Shown here in pieces: positions 15,148 to 24,119 of a DNA stretch of 36,151 nucleotides. A program made the position numbers and the translations under genes. Origin of the DNA: Bacteroidales bacterium (GTDB taxonomy: Bacteria; Bacteroidota; Bacteroidia; Bacteroidales; Bacteroidaceae); the NCBI GenBank assembly GCA_004555245.1, contig SFIS01000036.1, forward strand, positions 1 through 36,151, in the 5' to 3' direction. The stretch's first letter is position 1, and each line of letters begins with the position of its first letter. A model generated the notes under the pieces. It saw only the letters and a list, made by a program, of their open reading frames with translations, did not search any database and was not told the DNA's origin.

Positions 15148-16197
15148 ATGAAATCTTTTGTCAACCCGCAAGACCTCGGCTGTCTGCAAAAGGCAATGCA
15201 GGAGGCACTGGAGATAAAACAGCAACGTTTCAAATATCAGCATCTCGGGAAGAACAAGACGCTGATGATGATTTTCTTCAACAACTCGCTGCGAACACGT
15301 CTCTCTACGCAAAAGGCGGCCCTCAATCTTGGCATGAACGTCATTGTGCTTGATGTAAATGCAGGAGCATGGAAGCTCGAGACTGAACGTGGCGTTATTA
15401 TGGACGGCGACAAGGCAGAGCATCTTCTCGAAGCCATACCCGTCATGGCATCATACTGCGATGTCATCGGAGTGCGCTCGTTTGCCGGTCTCACCGACCG
15501 TGATTACGATTATGCAGAAACTGTACTCAACCAATTCCTTACATACAGCGGCAAGCCTGTCTTTGCCATGGAGACAGCTACAGTGCATCCGCTGCAGGCT
15601 TTTGCCGACCTGATCACTATGGAAGAGTCCTGGGCACGCGACAACAATCTGCCTTACGCTGACGGAGACCCCGACAAGTTCTCCTTCGAACACAAGAAGA
15701 TGAAGGCAGTCCTGACCTGGGCGCCTCATTGCCGTGCTCTCCCGCAGGCCGTGCCAAACTCTTATGCCCAGTGGATGCTTGCAGCTCCCGACGTCGAGCT
15801 CGTTGTCACACATCCCGAGGGATATGAACTCGACCCGCAGTTCCTGTCATATACCGACCCCTATACGGGCGAGACGCGCAAGGCGACTGTGGAGTATGAC
15901 CAGCGCAAGGCTCTTGATGGCGCCGATTTCGTATATGCGAAGAACTGGTCGTGTCCCGGAGTGACCTCGCCTGCCGACTATGGCAAGATTCTGTCCAAGG
16001 ACATGTCGTGGACCATCGATGCCGAACACATGGCACTGACAAACAACGGCAAGTTCCTGCACTGTCTTCCTGTGCGCCGCGGGCTTATCGTCACCGACGA
16101 TGTCATAGAGAGCAAGAACTCGCTTGTCATACCAGAGGCGGCAAACAGAGAGATTTCATGCTCTGTCGTGCTGAAGCGAATTCTCGAAAGTCTTTGA
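15148..16197 (+). CDS. argF': N-succinylornithine carbamoyltransferase (SOTCase)
   Basis: The 349-residue transcarbamylase moves the carbamoyl group from carbamoyl phosphate to an N-acylated ornithine. The carbamoyl-phosphate motif is NSLRTR (46-51); HPLQ and the C-terminal HCLPVRR motif are present. The N-terminal stretch NKTLMMIFFNNSLRTRLSTQ and the following region are very close to what I remember of the structurally characterised Bacteroides fragilis SOTCase, so it is not an ordinary ornithine transcarbamylase. At the residue that decides acetyl- versus succinyl-ornithine (Glu92 in Xanthomonas AOTCase, Pro90 in B. fragilis SOTCase), this protein has Ala90. Alanine at that site in AOTCase is reported to give succinylornithine activity. 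It is about 30 residues longer than the B. fragilis enzyme because of two inserts (around 165-180 and 240-250). It is the last gene of the cluster. Confidence 0.9.
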   Translation: MKSFVNPQDLGCLQKAMQEALEIKQQRFKYQHLGKNKTLMMIFFNNSLRTRLSTQKAALNLGMNVIVLDVNAGAWKLETERGVIMDGDKAEHLLEAIPVMASYCDVIGVRSFAGLTDRDYDYAETVLNQFLTYSGKPVFAMETATVHPLQAFADLITMEESWARDNNLPYADGDPDKFSFEHKKMKAVLTWAPHCRALPQAVPNSYAQWMLAAPDVELVVTHPEGYELDPQFLSYTDPYTGETRKATVEYDQRKALDGADFVYAKNWSCPGVTSPADYGKILSKDMSWTIDAEHMALTNNGKFLHCLPVRRGLIVTDDVIESKNSLVIPEAANREISCSVVLKRILESL

Positions 16198-16308
16198 CTT
16201 GGCGGGGACGCGCGTCGCGCTGCCTGCAGGTTCAGTAAAGATGATGTGAGACAGTCGCAAGGACAGTCTCCTTATGCCAAAGACATAATTTCACACCCTC
16301 ATAAACAA

Positions 16309-16354
16309 AAACGGAAAGAGGCAGGATTTCATCAAGTCCTGCCTCTTTCCGTTT
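16309..16354. terminator. bidirectional terminator
   Basis: An 18-bp perfect stem (16309-16326 with 16337-16354) is flanked by A-rich and T-rich ends, serving both the transcarbamylase gene and the convergent OmpA-like gene. Confidence 0.9.
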
Positions 16355-16371
16355 AAATGTTTGTCAGAGAA

Positions 16372-17655
16372 CTACTCTCCTCCGTTTATGATTCTCACGC
16401 GGCGGTATTTCGGGTCATATCCCTGCTCGCTGTCTCCGATTGCCTTCTCGATTTTTATGTACGTGTCGGCGATTCCGTTCTTGCGCAGATACTTGGCCAC
16501 CCGCTCCAGACGCTGCTCGCTGAGTTTCTGGTTCGCTTTGCTGTTTCCGTCTGCAGAAGCCTCACCTATGATAGTGAGTGAATATCCTCCGACAGACTTC
16601 AGCTTCTCCACATACTCGTCGATGCGCAGCTGTTCCTGCTGTGACAGTTTTGAATCAGATATGAGGAAATATACCACATGGTTTCCGGTCTTCGTGCGTT
16701 TGCAGTCAGCGAGGTCTTTTTCGAGAGTGTCGTTGAGACGTTTCTGTTCGTCGAGCAGACGGTCAGCCTCACTCTTCTCTGCCTCTACGGCAGCAAGTTT
16801 GTCCTGCAGTTCGGCGTTGTTTTCCTGCACGGTGCGCAGTTCAGCCACCGTTTCGTGATAGAGCCGTTTGTTTGTCTTCAAGCGTACGAAGTTGTAACGC
16901 AGCAGTAGTCCTGCACTGTATATGCCCTTTGGCGAGAACTCTTCGTCGAGCGGCAGGTATTTATACTGTCCGATGACACCGATTGTCCACCATGGGTTGA
17001 CGTCAAACTCGAGCGAGAGAGAAGCCGGTATGTATAGCAGGTTGAGCTGTGAGTTCTCGTGCCATGAATCCATGCTTGAGTGGTTGTACACGTTGTAATA
17101 TCCGTTACCCTCTGCTATGGCAGTCTCGTTGATTGCCACAGTCTGTGTGTTGCGGTTCCATCCGTGCATATATCCCACTCCGAGACCTGCATACAGGTTC
17201 CAGCGTTGTGCCTTGCGGTTGTGCCAGATGTCCATGATGTTGAAATCTACATTGAGGTCAACTCCCGCCAGATGCATATCGTTGCGGTTCTGTATCATGT
17301 CAGTCTGCACCTCCAGGTCAGTGGTATAACCCCCGAGTTGGAATCCCGGAATGACCTTCGTCTCAGAGATGACGCCTTTGTTGACAGACTTTACCATGGT
17401 GTATCCGGCATTCAGCCCAAGTCTCACCCACGGTTTTATGTTGTATTTTACACCCAACGAGAGGTCAGGTGAGAATGGCATCCTCGAATTGTCAAAGGAT
17501 TTTCCCCGCGCTCCGTGGTAACCACTCAGGCCACCTTGGACATACACCGACCATGTCTTTGTGCGCACAGAGTCGTTATATGTCTGGGCGTGGAGCGTAA
17601 CCGCCGTCACGAAGACCGCGGTTACTGCCATTAGTATTCTTGTTGTTACCTTCAT
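16372..17655 (-). CDS. OmpA-family outer membrane protein
   Basis: This 427-residue protein has a signal peptide (1-23, ending LHAQ), an N-terminal beta-barrel-like region of about 240 residues rich in alternating aromatic strands (YVQGGLSGYHGARG, LSLGVKYNIKPWVRLGLNAGY), a coiled coil (about 275-315) and a C-terminal OmpA/MotB peptidoglycan-binding domain (about 320-427; GEASADGNSKANQKLSEQRLERVAKYL). It would anchor the outer membrane to the wall. It lies only 28 bp after the stop of the repeat lipoprotein gene on the same strand, so the two are almost certainly one operon and may form a surface complex. Confidence 0.88.
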   Translation of the reverse strand: MKVTTRILMAVTAVFVTAVTLHAQTYNDSVRTKTWSVYVQGGLSGYHGARGKSFDNSRMPFSPDLSLGVKYNIKPWVRLGLNAGYTMVKSVNKGVISETKVIPGFQLGGYTTDLEVQTDMIQNRNDMHLAGVDLNVDFNIMDIWHNRKAQRWNLYAGLGVGYMHGWNRNTQTVAINETAIAEGNGYYNVYNHSSMDSWHENSQLNLLYIPASLSLEFDVNPWWTIGVIGQYKYLPLDEEFSPKGIYSAGLLLRYNFVRLKTNKRLYHETVAELRTVQENNAELQDKLAAVEAEKSEADRLLDEQKRLNDTLEKDLADCKRTKTGNHVVYFLISDSKLSQQEQLRIDEYVEKLKSVGGYSLTIIGEASADGNSKANQKLSEQRLERVAKYLRKNGIADTYIKIEKAIGDSEQGYDPKYRRVRIINGGE

Positions 17656-17683
17656 TAGAAGCTACTTTAGAGGTTGGAGATAA

Positions 17684-20600
17684 TTACCACAAAGACGGTT
17701 TGATGTACAGATTATCTGTTCCCGGATAATTGTCAGTCTTTTCGTCATACATATAGACCCTGACTGTTGCTGTCTGTACTTGTGTGCCGCCAGAATATTC
17801 ATAGCGGTTTCCGCCCTTTGCATCGTCAACAGCAACGCTCCTGAATTTCGTTGTGACGCTTGCGTCAACAGGCTCTATCTTGTATTCTGCCCATGCGCGT
17901 ATGTGCTGTGGCATATATACCGGCTTCGAGTCGTATGTTCCGGGCAGCATGGTGAATGCCATGTCTCCGCTGCTGACGCGGGTGTTCTTGAACTTGGAGG
18001 CATCGACGGTTCCGGACTTCATCTTGATTGATTGCGGAGCGCCATAACCTGGAGCGAAGTCCTTGATGTATTGCAGGAGGTCAGCGTCAGACTTGCAGAG
18101 CAGGTAGATGCCTGGAGAGACGGCCATAATCTTGTCCTTGCTTGCGTTGAAGTATATGCCGTTGTCAGCGAGCTGTGCCTTCAGCACGTCAGCGAGTTCG
18201 CCCATGCCTGTGCTTGAATCCTTCAGGTAAGCCAGAATCTCTTTGAGAGCGTCTGTATCATTGCTGATGTTGGTCAGTTCCTGATTGATGTTCTTCAGTG
18301 CGGTGAGCACGTCGCCTGCAAGCGTTGTGTTGATAGCCTTGATGGCTTCCGTGTTTGCCTCCAGCTTACCGTTCGTAGTCTTCAGCTCAGTGATTACGCC
18401 TGTCTCCACAAGATCGTTGAGAGCCGTGAGCTTATCTGTCAGTGTAGAGTTCATCGTAGAGATCTTGGTGGTGAGGTCTGAGAGTTTGCCGGTAATCTCT
18501 GTAGATAGAACTTCGATCTTGTCGCCGTTCTGTTTAATGTTCACTGCGAGCAGCTCGCCATTGTCGTTGATAGCTGATACGATGCCGATAGCGTCAAGTC
18601 TCATTTCTTGCTTCAGCAGCTTGAAGCCCTTTGCCAGTTCATCCATCATCTCGTCGAGCTTGCCTGACAATGTCTTAGTCTGGAATTTTATCTGCTTGGC
18701 GATGCCTTCGAGTTTCAGGTTGACGTCCGAGATACCGCCTTCAATAGCCTCAGTGAGAGCATTGAAGCGTCTCTTCAGGGTTGCTGTCTGGTCGCCGATG
18801 GCGGCAACAATATCCGAAGCAGCATCGTCGATTGCCGCCTTTATGACAGTGCCGTTGTCGTCAATAGCCAGTTTCAGCACTTGTCCCTGATTGTTTATCG
18901 CAGTCACGATAGCAACGGCAGAGTTGTTGACGCACTGTCCGAGAACCATGAATCCGTTGTTCAGCCCGTTTATGACGTTTGTCAGCGAAGCCTGGGTGTG
19001 TTTGTCAAGAAGGTCAATAGCACCCGTTGTCTTGTCTATTGCAAGTTTCACGTTCAACAGACCTGTATCGATAGCCTGTGTGAGGGCTTTGAATCGATTC
19101 TTTATTGTTGTCGTCTGGTCGTTGATAGCCTTCATGATAGCCGTGCCCTGCTCGTCGATTGAAGCGTCAATGAGTTTTCCTGTCGTGTCTATCTGGAGAC
19201 AGAGCACCTTATTGTTCTCGTTCATCGCATAGATGATATCCCCTCCGGTAGCGCTGATTTGCTTGTTAAGTCTCTTGAAGCCGTTGACGAGCGTTTTGTT
19301 GATTTCGTCGAGGCTCGCCTGTGTGTTCTGGTCGAAGAGGGTGATTGCTCCGGTGTTCTCGTCAATCTTGACAGAGATGTTGTACAGTCCGTTCTTCACC
19401 GCCGTTGTAAGAGCCTTGAAGCGTTCTTCGAGCGACTTGGTCTGGTCGTTGATAGCCTTGATGATGTCTTCGGCAGCCTGTTCTATTGTTGCGGAGATGA
19501 GTTTGCCGTTCTTGTTGATTACGATGCGGAGTTTTCTTCCGTTGTCGTCCATGGCATCAATGATTTGGTTGCCTGTCTCGTCAATCTGTTCGCTTACCTG
19601 TTTGAAGCCTTTGAACAGAGTGTTGTTGATGTCGTCGAGGCTCTCCTGTGTGTTCTTGTCGAAGACTTTGATAGCCTTGGTGTTCTTGTCGATGCTAACC
19701 GTGACGTTGTAGAGGCCATATTCGATAGCTTCGGTGAGTGCCTTGAAGCGTTCGTCGAGAGTCTTGGTCTGGTCTCTGATTACTTTGACGAGTCTTGTCG
19801 CAGCCTTGTCAATCTCAGCAGCGAGGAGTTTGCCTGTTTCGTCAATTTCAAGGCGCAGCACCTCAGTCTGGTTGTTGATAGCATATACGATTCTCTTGCC
19901 AGTCTTGTCAATCTGCGTGCTGAGCAAGGTGAATCCGTTGACGAGCGTGTTGTTGAGTTCGTCGAGGCTCTGCTGCGTGTTCTTGTCGAAGAGCTTGATA
20001 GCCTTGGTGTTCTTGTCGATGCTAACCTGTACGTTGTAGAGGCCTGTCTGTACGGCGGTTGTGAGAGCCTCGAATCGTTCTTCGAGCGTCTTCGTCTGGT
20101 CGTTGATAGCCTTCACGATTTCATCGCCTGTTTCAGAGATTGTTGCAGAGATGAGCTTTCCTGTCTCGTCGAGTTCCAAGCGCAGCAGTCGTCCGTTCTC
20201 ATCCATAGCCGTTACGATTTGCTTGCCGGTAGCGTCGATTTGTGTGCTAACCTGCTTGAATCCGTTGAGCATCGTGGTGTTGATTGTGTTGAGGCTCTCC
20301 TGTGTGTTCTTGTCGAACATAGTGATAGCGCCCGTGTTCTTGTCGATGCTTACGACGATAGCCTTGTATCCAGCCTCTACCATATCCGTGAGGGCCTTGA
20401 AACGTGCGTCGAGTGTAGCGGTGAGGTCGTTTATGACAGCCTCAAGTCTTTCGGCAGCAGCCTTTATCTCTGCAGAGATGAGGTTGCCAGTCTCGTCGAT
20501 TTGGAGTCTCAGCATCTGTCCGTTCTCGTTCATGGCGAGGACGATCTTCTCATTGCCGTCAGTTATAGTCTCGCTGACGAGGCGGAATCCGTTTGTAATC

Positions 20601-21220
20601 GAGCCGTCAATCTTGTCGAGGCTCGCCTGTGTGTTCTTGTCGAGCAGAGTGATGGCTCCGGTGTTTGCGTCGATGCTGACCTTAACCTCTTTCAGCCCAG
20701 CGCTGACAGCAGCGGTGAGGGCGCTGAATCTCTCTTCGAGCGAGTTTGTCTGTGCGTTGATAGCCTTCACGAGGTCGTTGCCCGTAGCGAGAATCTGTGC
20801 GCTGATGAGCTTGCCGTTGGTCTCGAGTTGCAGGCGGATGATTTCTCCGTTGCTGTTAAGCGCATATACGATTTGCTTTCCCTGTGCGTCGATCTGTGCG
20901 CTTAGCGTGCTGAATCCCTCGAGCAGAGTGCTGTTAATCTCGCCCAGTCCCTGCTGAGTAGTCTGCGAGAGCACTGTGATTGCACCGGTGTTTGAATCGA
21001 TTGCGAGTTTCAACTCTGCCATGCCATTCTTCAGAAGAGTGTTGAGTGCTTCAATTCTCTCTCCGAATGACTTTGACATGTCATTGATAGCAGACACCAA
21101 CGCTGAATAGTCGTTGATGTACGTCTTGTCTCCGTAGTCCACCTTCGGTTCGAGAACTTCTGTGCAGGAGTTCAGTCCGACAGCGGCTGCGAAGAACAAA
21201 GGAATAATCTTCTTGTTCAT
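17684..21220 (-). CDS. giant repeat lipoprotein, 109-residue tandem repeats
   Basis: The 1178-residue product starts with a lipoprotein signal (MNKKIIPLFFAAAVGLNSC; lipobox Cys19), so it is membrane-anchored and possibly surface exposed. Residues 41-80 are a partial repeat, then seven full repeats of exactly 109 residues occupy 81-189, 190-298, 299-407, 408-516, 517-625, 626-734 and 735-843, and an eighth degenerates after 844. Each unit has the order FDKNTQxSLDxINxTLxNGF, then a helical stretch, then ENGxxLRLxIDETGKLISA, then a long helical INDQTKTLEERFKALT and a VSIDKNTGA turn. It looks like a rod of coiled-coil segments broken by short turns at Asp-Asn-Thr-Gly. The last 150 residues (about 1025-1178) form a non-repetitive domain rich in aromatic residues, a possible tip or binding head. 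I do not recognise the family; an adhesin- or fibre-like role is inference. The gene has its own promoter and is followed by the OmpA-like gene. Confidence 0.85.
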   Translation of the reverse strand: MNKKIIPLFFAAAVGLNSCTEVLEPKVDYGDKTYINDYSALVSAINDMSKSFGERIEALNTLLKNGMAELKLAIDSNTGAITVLSQTTQQGLGEINSTLLEGFSTLSAQIDAQGKQIVYALNSNGEIIRLQLETNGKLISAQILATGNDLVKAINAQTNSLEERFSALTAAVSAGLKEVKVSIDANTGAITLLDKNTQASLDKIDGSITNGFRLVSETITDGNEKIVLAMNENGQMLRLQIDETGNLISAEIKAAAERLEAVINDLTATLDARFKALTDMVEAGYKAIVVSIDKNTGAITMFDKNTQESLNTINTTMLNGFKQVSTQIDATGKQIVTAMDENGRLLRLELDETGKLISATISETGDEIVKAINDQTKTLEERFEALTTAVQTGLYNVQVSIDKNTKAIKLFDKNTQQSLDELNNTLVNGFTLLSTQIDKTGKRIVYAINNQTEVLRLEIDETGKLLAAEIDKAATRLVKVIRDQTKTLDERFKALTEAIEYGLYNVTVSIDKNTKAIKVFDKNTQESLDDINNTLFKGFKQVSEQIDETGNQIIDAMDDNGRKLRIVINKNGKLISATIEQAAEDIIKAINDQTKSLEERFKALTTAVKNGLYNISVKIDENTGAITLFDQNTQASLDEINKTLVNGFKRLNKQISATGGDIIYAMNENNKVLCLQIDTTGKLIDASIDEQGTAIMKAINDQTTTIKNRFKALTQAIDTGLLNVKLAIDKTTGAIDLLDKHTQASLTNVINGLNNGFMVLGQCVNNSAVAIVTAINNQGQVLKLAIDDNGTVIKAAIDDAASDIVAAIGDQTATLKRRFNALTEAIEGGISDVNLKLEGIAKQIKFQTKTLSGKLDEMMDELAKGFKLLKQEMRLDAIGIVSAINDNGELLAVNIKQNGDKIEVLSTEITGKLSDLTTKISTMNSTLTDKLTALNDLVETGVITELKTTNGKLEANTEAIKAINTTLAGDVLTALKNINQELTNISNDTDALKEILAYLKDSSTGMGELADVLKAQLADNGIYFNASKDKIMAVSPGIYLLCKSDADLLQYIKDFAPGYGAPQSIKMKSGTVDASKFKNTRVSSGDMAFTMLPGTYDSKPVYMPQHIRAWAEYKIEPVDASVTTKFRSVAVDDAKGGNRYEYSGGTQVQTATVRVYMYDEKTDNYPGTDNLYIKPSLW
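18692..20980 (-). repeat. seven tandem 327-bp coding repeats
   Basis: Seven units of exactly 327 bp encode the 109-residue repeats of the lipoprotein; protein identity is highest among the middle units. The absence of any indel in 2.3 kb suggests the register is structurally constrained. Such an array could expand or contract by recombination. Confidence 0.9.
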
Positions 21221-21282
21221 AGCAAGTGTGAATTGGTTAATATATAAATTGATGATTTTACAATTTCATTTTCTTTCGTCTG

Positions 21283-21290
21283 CAAATTTA
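21283..21290 (-). promoter_or_regulatory. -7 element of the lipoprotein-OmpA operon
   Basis: On the minus strand TAAATTTG (TAnnTTTG) is followed by a leader of about 55 nt to the lipoprotein start. About 20 bp upstream of it lies TTGG, a partial -33 element. Confidence 0.65.
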
Positions 21291-21631
21291 CTGTTTTTTA
21301 TATATATGTGCCAAGTATTTTATATTAAAAAACTTTAACAACGGTTCATTTTGTTATGTTTTTCTGTTGTCTCATAAGATTGTGGGTATGTGTCCGGGAT
21401 TCTTCCTGTGTGAGTAATGTGTCTTCAGTCGTTGTGTCTCTTGGTGTGTTTTTCTCTCTGCCGTGTTTTTCTTTTATAATATAATTATGTACGCATACAT
21501 ATTCGTAATGACATACAACATCCCCGTGACATGACTTCCTGTGGAGTGAAGCTGTCACGGGGATTGTTTTGCGGACTGTGTCTGTGTGTTCAGATACGTC
21601 TGTTATGTTCGGTAGTCCGGTTGTGTTGTTT
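21291..21631. other. intergenic region with a terminator-like hairpin
   Basis: No gene is seen; short open frames here have no start signals. At 21522-21562 CCCCGTGACA and TGTCACGGGG form a 10-bp stem with a 21-nt loop, about 70 bp after the S9 peptidase stop. It is probably that gene's terminator, although the U-tract is poor. The remainder is AT-rich upstream sequence of the lipoprotein promoter. Confidence 0.55.
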
Positions 21632-24067
21632 TCAGAGATGTTTCGGCGTATATATCGCGTTCCACCACGAGTCGTCGTCCATGAGCCATTTCTGGAACCA
21701 TGCCACCATTGTGTTTATCCATTTCGCCCGTTTTGTCGGGTCCATGATACCGTGGTTCTCTCCTTCCACCTGTACGAATGCCGTCGGCGTTCCGAGCAGT
21801 CTTAGTGCGGTGTACATCTGTATCGATTCTCCTATCGGCACGTTAGTGTCTGCGGTTCCGTGTGTGAAGAGCAGCGGTTTCTTTATTTTCTGCGCATTGA
21901 AGAGCGGCGACCTATCTACGTATAGGTCTTTTCTTGTCCAGGGATAGCTGTTAGCCGCCGACACCTCGCTGTATGAGTATCCCCAGTATCCTTCTCCCCA
22001 GTAGCTGGTGTGGTCGGATATTCCGGCGTGCGATATGCCGCAGGCGAATGGGTTGTTGTCTTTTGTCAGCATATATTGTGTCATGAAACCTCCGTAGGAG
22101 GCTGACACGCACCCTATCTTGTCAGCATTGACCTGCGGCATCTCTTTTGCGAACTGGCAGGTTGCGTCGATGATGTCCTGCGCGGGTCCTTCGCCCATTG
22201 TGTTGACGTGTCTCGACGCCCATTCCTGTCCGAAGCCCGATGCGCCTGACGGGTTCACGACGAGTACGATGTACCCGAGGCTGTTCCAGTAGTGTGCGGG
22301 ATAGTGCGAGCCGTTGCCGAAGCGTCGTGATGTCGGCGAGCATCCGCCGTAGTAGTGGACGATGAGCGGGTATTTCTTCGCCGAGTCGAAGTCTGCGGGC
22401 AGGTAGTAGTGGCACGACACGTCATATCCCCTTGTCGAATGGAAGGTCCAGGGTTCTACTGTTCCGAGTTTCACATGTGCGAAGTGTTCTGCGTTCGGGG
22501 CTGCAACGAGCGTGGCGCGTGCTTTCTTTGTCGCGGGCGACGAGATGTTGTATGCCTCGTACGGTGTGCAAGCCGACGAACCTCTCACCATTATGTTTCC
22601 TCCGAGATATGCTATGCTGAATCCCGTGAGGTCTTCCATCGGCTGTGCGATGCGTTGCGAGCGGTATGTCTTCATGTCGAGTCTGTAGAGGCTTGTGGAG
22701 TCTCCGTTCTGCGCCGTGTAATACACTCCTCCGTCCGCCGGCGAGAAGTCGATGCTCTCGATGCTTGTCTTGTCGTCGGCAGTGACTGGCGTGACGGTCT
22801 TTGTCGCGGTGTCCATGACGTAGAGGTGGTAGTCGTACATGTTCGGCGTAGCTCCTTCTGGCACTCTCTTTCCTATTCCGTTGAACGCCTCTGTGCTGCC
22901 GTAGAACACCACCGTCTTCTCGCTTCCGGCATAGATGCCACTTTGCAGGAATCCGTCTTTCTCCACGAGTTTGGTCACTTTCAGCGTGCTGAGGTCCATG
23001 TCGTAGAACGTGCTTCGTGTCGTGGGCCTTTGCGTGAGGCTGTCTGTAGATACTGCAAAGAGCATGTGCTTTCCGTCCGGCGTTATGTCGTTCACCCTTG
23101 TGTCGTGGTATGTGTATGTCAGGGGTTGTGTGAATCCCGTCTTGAGGTCCATGCGTGCGAGTGCGCAGCGTTGTCTCCAGTTGGGCTGCCGGTCGTCGGG
23201 GTGGAGTATTTCAAACACGCCGTCCTCTTTCTTCGGTCCGTCGTTGTAGTTGTGGATGATGAGGAAGTCCTCGGTCGGCGATATGGCGTAGTATTCCGAC
23301 GGCAGTTCTTCAGCCAGTATGCTTGTCTTTCCGGTGGCGGGGTCGGCGACCACGAGGCGTGTCTTGCCGTCGGTATGTTCGGTGTATGTATAGCGGTCAG
23401 AGCGCGGCATCCATGCGATGCGTCCGCTGACGTTTCGGCGCGAGTTGCTCTTCAGGTCGCAGAGCAGTGTCTCGTATTGCTGTTTGTTTGTCGTGTCGTA
23501 CCACGAATAGCTGATTATCGCCCATCTTCCCGAGGGCGAGAGTTCGCTTCTCGAGATAACTTTCGTGCCGAGGTTGTCAGCCATGGTGAAGGCGTGTGTG
23601 TCATCTGTTGTCGGCGTGCATCCTTCTGCGATGAGCGAAATCGTCACCGCCGCCGTGTCCGGCACCAGTTTCAGCGTGACGTTATGGTATCCCGGCGCGA
23701 GCGTCAGGGTTGCCGTCTCCTTCCCGTCAACATGAATCTTGTGGCTTTTCGCGCCTTTCACTTCCAGTTTCGCGTCTTTGACGTATGTCGTTGCGTTCAG
23801 TCCGAAAGTCATCAGATGCAGCGTACCCTTCTCGAGGCCGAGGCTTCTGAGTTCGGCGGGCGCGGCGTTGTCGGCAGCCGATAGGCTTATTTTTGTGTCG
23901 ATGATGTTGTCGGCGTCATATCGTTTCTGGCTGTTGTCGATGCTGTCGAGCACGAGCGGCGCTTTCACGTTGAACGGTCCGATGTGTCTGACACGCTCTA
24001 TGTCGAGTGTGTCTGCCATGGCAGCAGTAGTGCAGGCTATGGCGAGGAGTGTCAGTAGATGTCTCAT
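21632..24067 (-). CDS. secreted S9 family prolyl oligopeptidase-type peptidase
   Basis: The 811-residue protein has a signal peptide (1-18, MRHLLTLLAIACTTAAMA), a long beta-propeller-like region and a C-terminal alpha/beta-hydrolase domain. The nucleophile is Ser657 in the S9 motif VSASYGGF; the acid lies in HGTADTNVPIGES and the histidine in EGENHGI near residue 760. Such enzymes cleave proline-containing or short peptides in the periplasm and are common in asaccharolytic or protein-using Bacteroidales. Segments SRRFGNGSHYPAHYWNSLGY and EVSAANSYPWTRKDLYVDRSP resemble the dipeptidyl/prolyl-tripeptidyl peptidase branch, but specificity cannot be settled from sequence alone. It follows murF by 52 bp on the same strand and may be co-transcribed with it. 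Confidence 0.88.
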   Translation of the reverse strand: MRHLLTLLAIACTTAAMADTLDIERVRHIGPFNVKAPLVLDSIDNSQKRYDADNIIDTKISLSAADNAAPAELRSLGLEKGTLHLMTFGLNATTYVKDAKLEVKGAKSHKIHVDGKETATLTLAPGYHNVTLKLVPDTAAVTISLIAEGCTPTTDDTHAFTMADNLGTKVISRSELSPSGRWAIISYSWYDTTNKQQYETLLCDLKSNSRRNVSGRIAWMPRSDRYTYTEHTDGKTRLVVADPATGKTSILAEELPSEYYAISPTEDFLIIHNYNDGPKKEDGVFEILHPDDRQPNWRQRCALARMDLKTGFTQPLTYTYHDTRVNDITPDGKHMLFAVSTDSLTQRPTTRSTFYDMDLSTLKVTKLVEKDGFLQSGIYAGSEKTVVFYGSTEAFNGIGKRVPEGATPNMYDYHLYVMDTATKTVTPVTADDKTSIESIDFSPADGGVYYTAQNGDSTSLYRLDMKTYRSQRIAQPMEDLTGFSIAYLGGNIMVRGSSACTPYEAYNISSPATKKARATLVAAPNAEHFAHVKLGTVEPWTFHSTRGYDVSCHYYLPADFDSAKKYPLIVHYYGGCSPTSRRFGNGSHYPAHYWNSLGYIVLVVNPSGASGFGQEWASRHVNTMGEGPAQDIIDATCQFAKEMPQVNADKIGCVSASYGGFMTQYMLTKDNNPFACGISHAGISDHTSYWGEGYWGYSYSEVSAANSYPWTRKDLYVDRSPLFNAQKIKKPLLFTHGTADTNVPIGESIQMYTALRLLGTPTAFVQVEGENHGIMDPTKRAKWINTMVAWFQKWLMDDDSWWNAIYTPKHL

Positions 24068-24119
24068 ACTATGGTGTTTTTACGTTCTTTTTCCTTGTGC
24101 GGTGTCATGCGGCAGTGTC

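Noticed and set aside
19259..20905. 548-codon open frame antisense to the repeat lipoprotein
   Set aside because: It mirrors the 327-bp repeats of the real gene and lacks start signals.
22355..23884. 509-codon open frame antisense to the S9 peptidase
   Set aside because: It is a shadow of a gene with a clear catalytic triad and signal peptide; the product is Arg/Cys/Val-rich nonsense.
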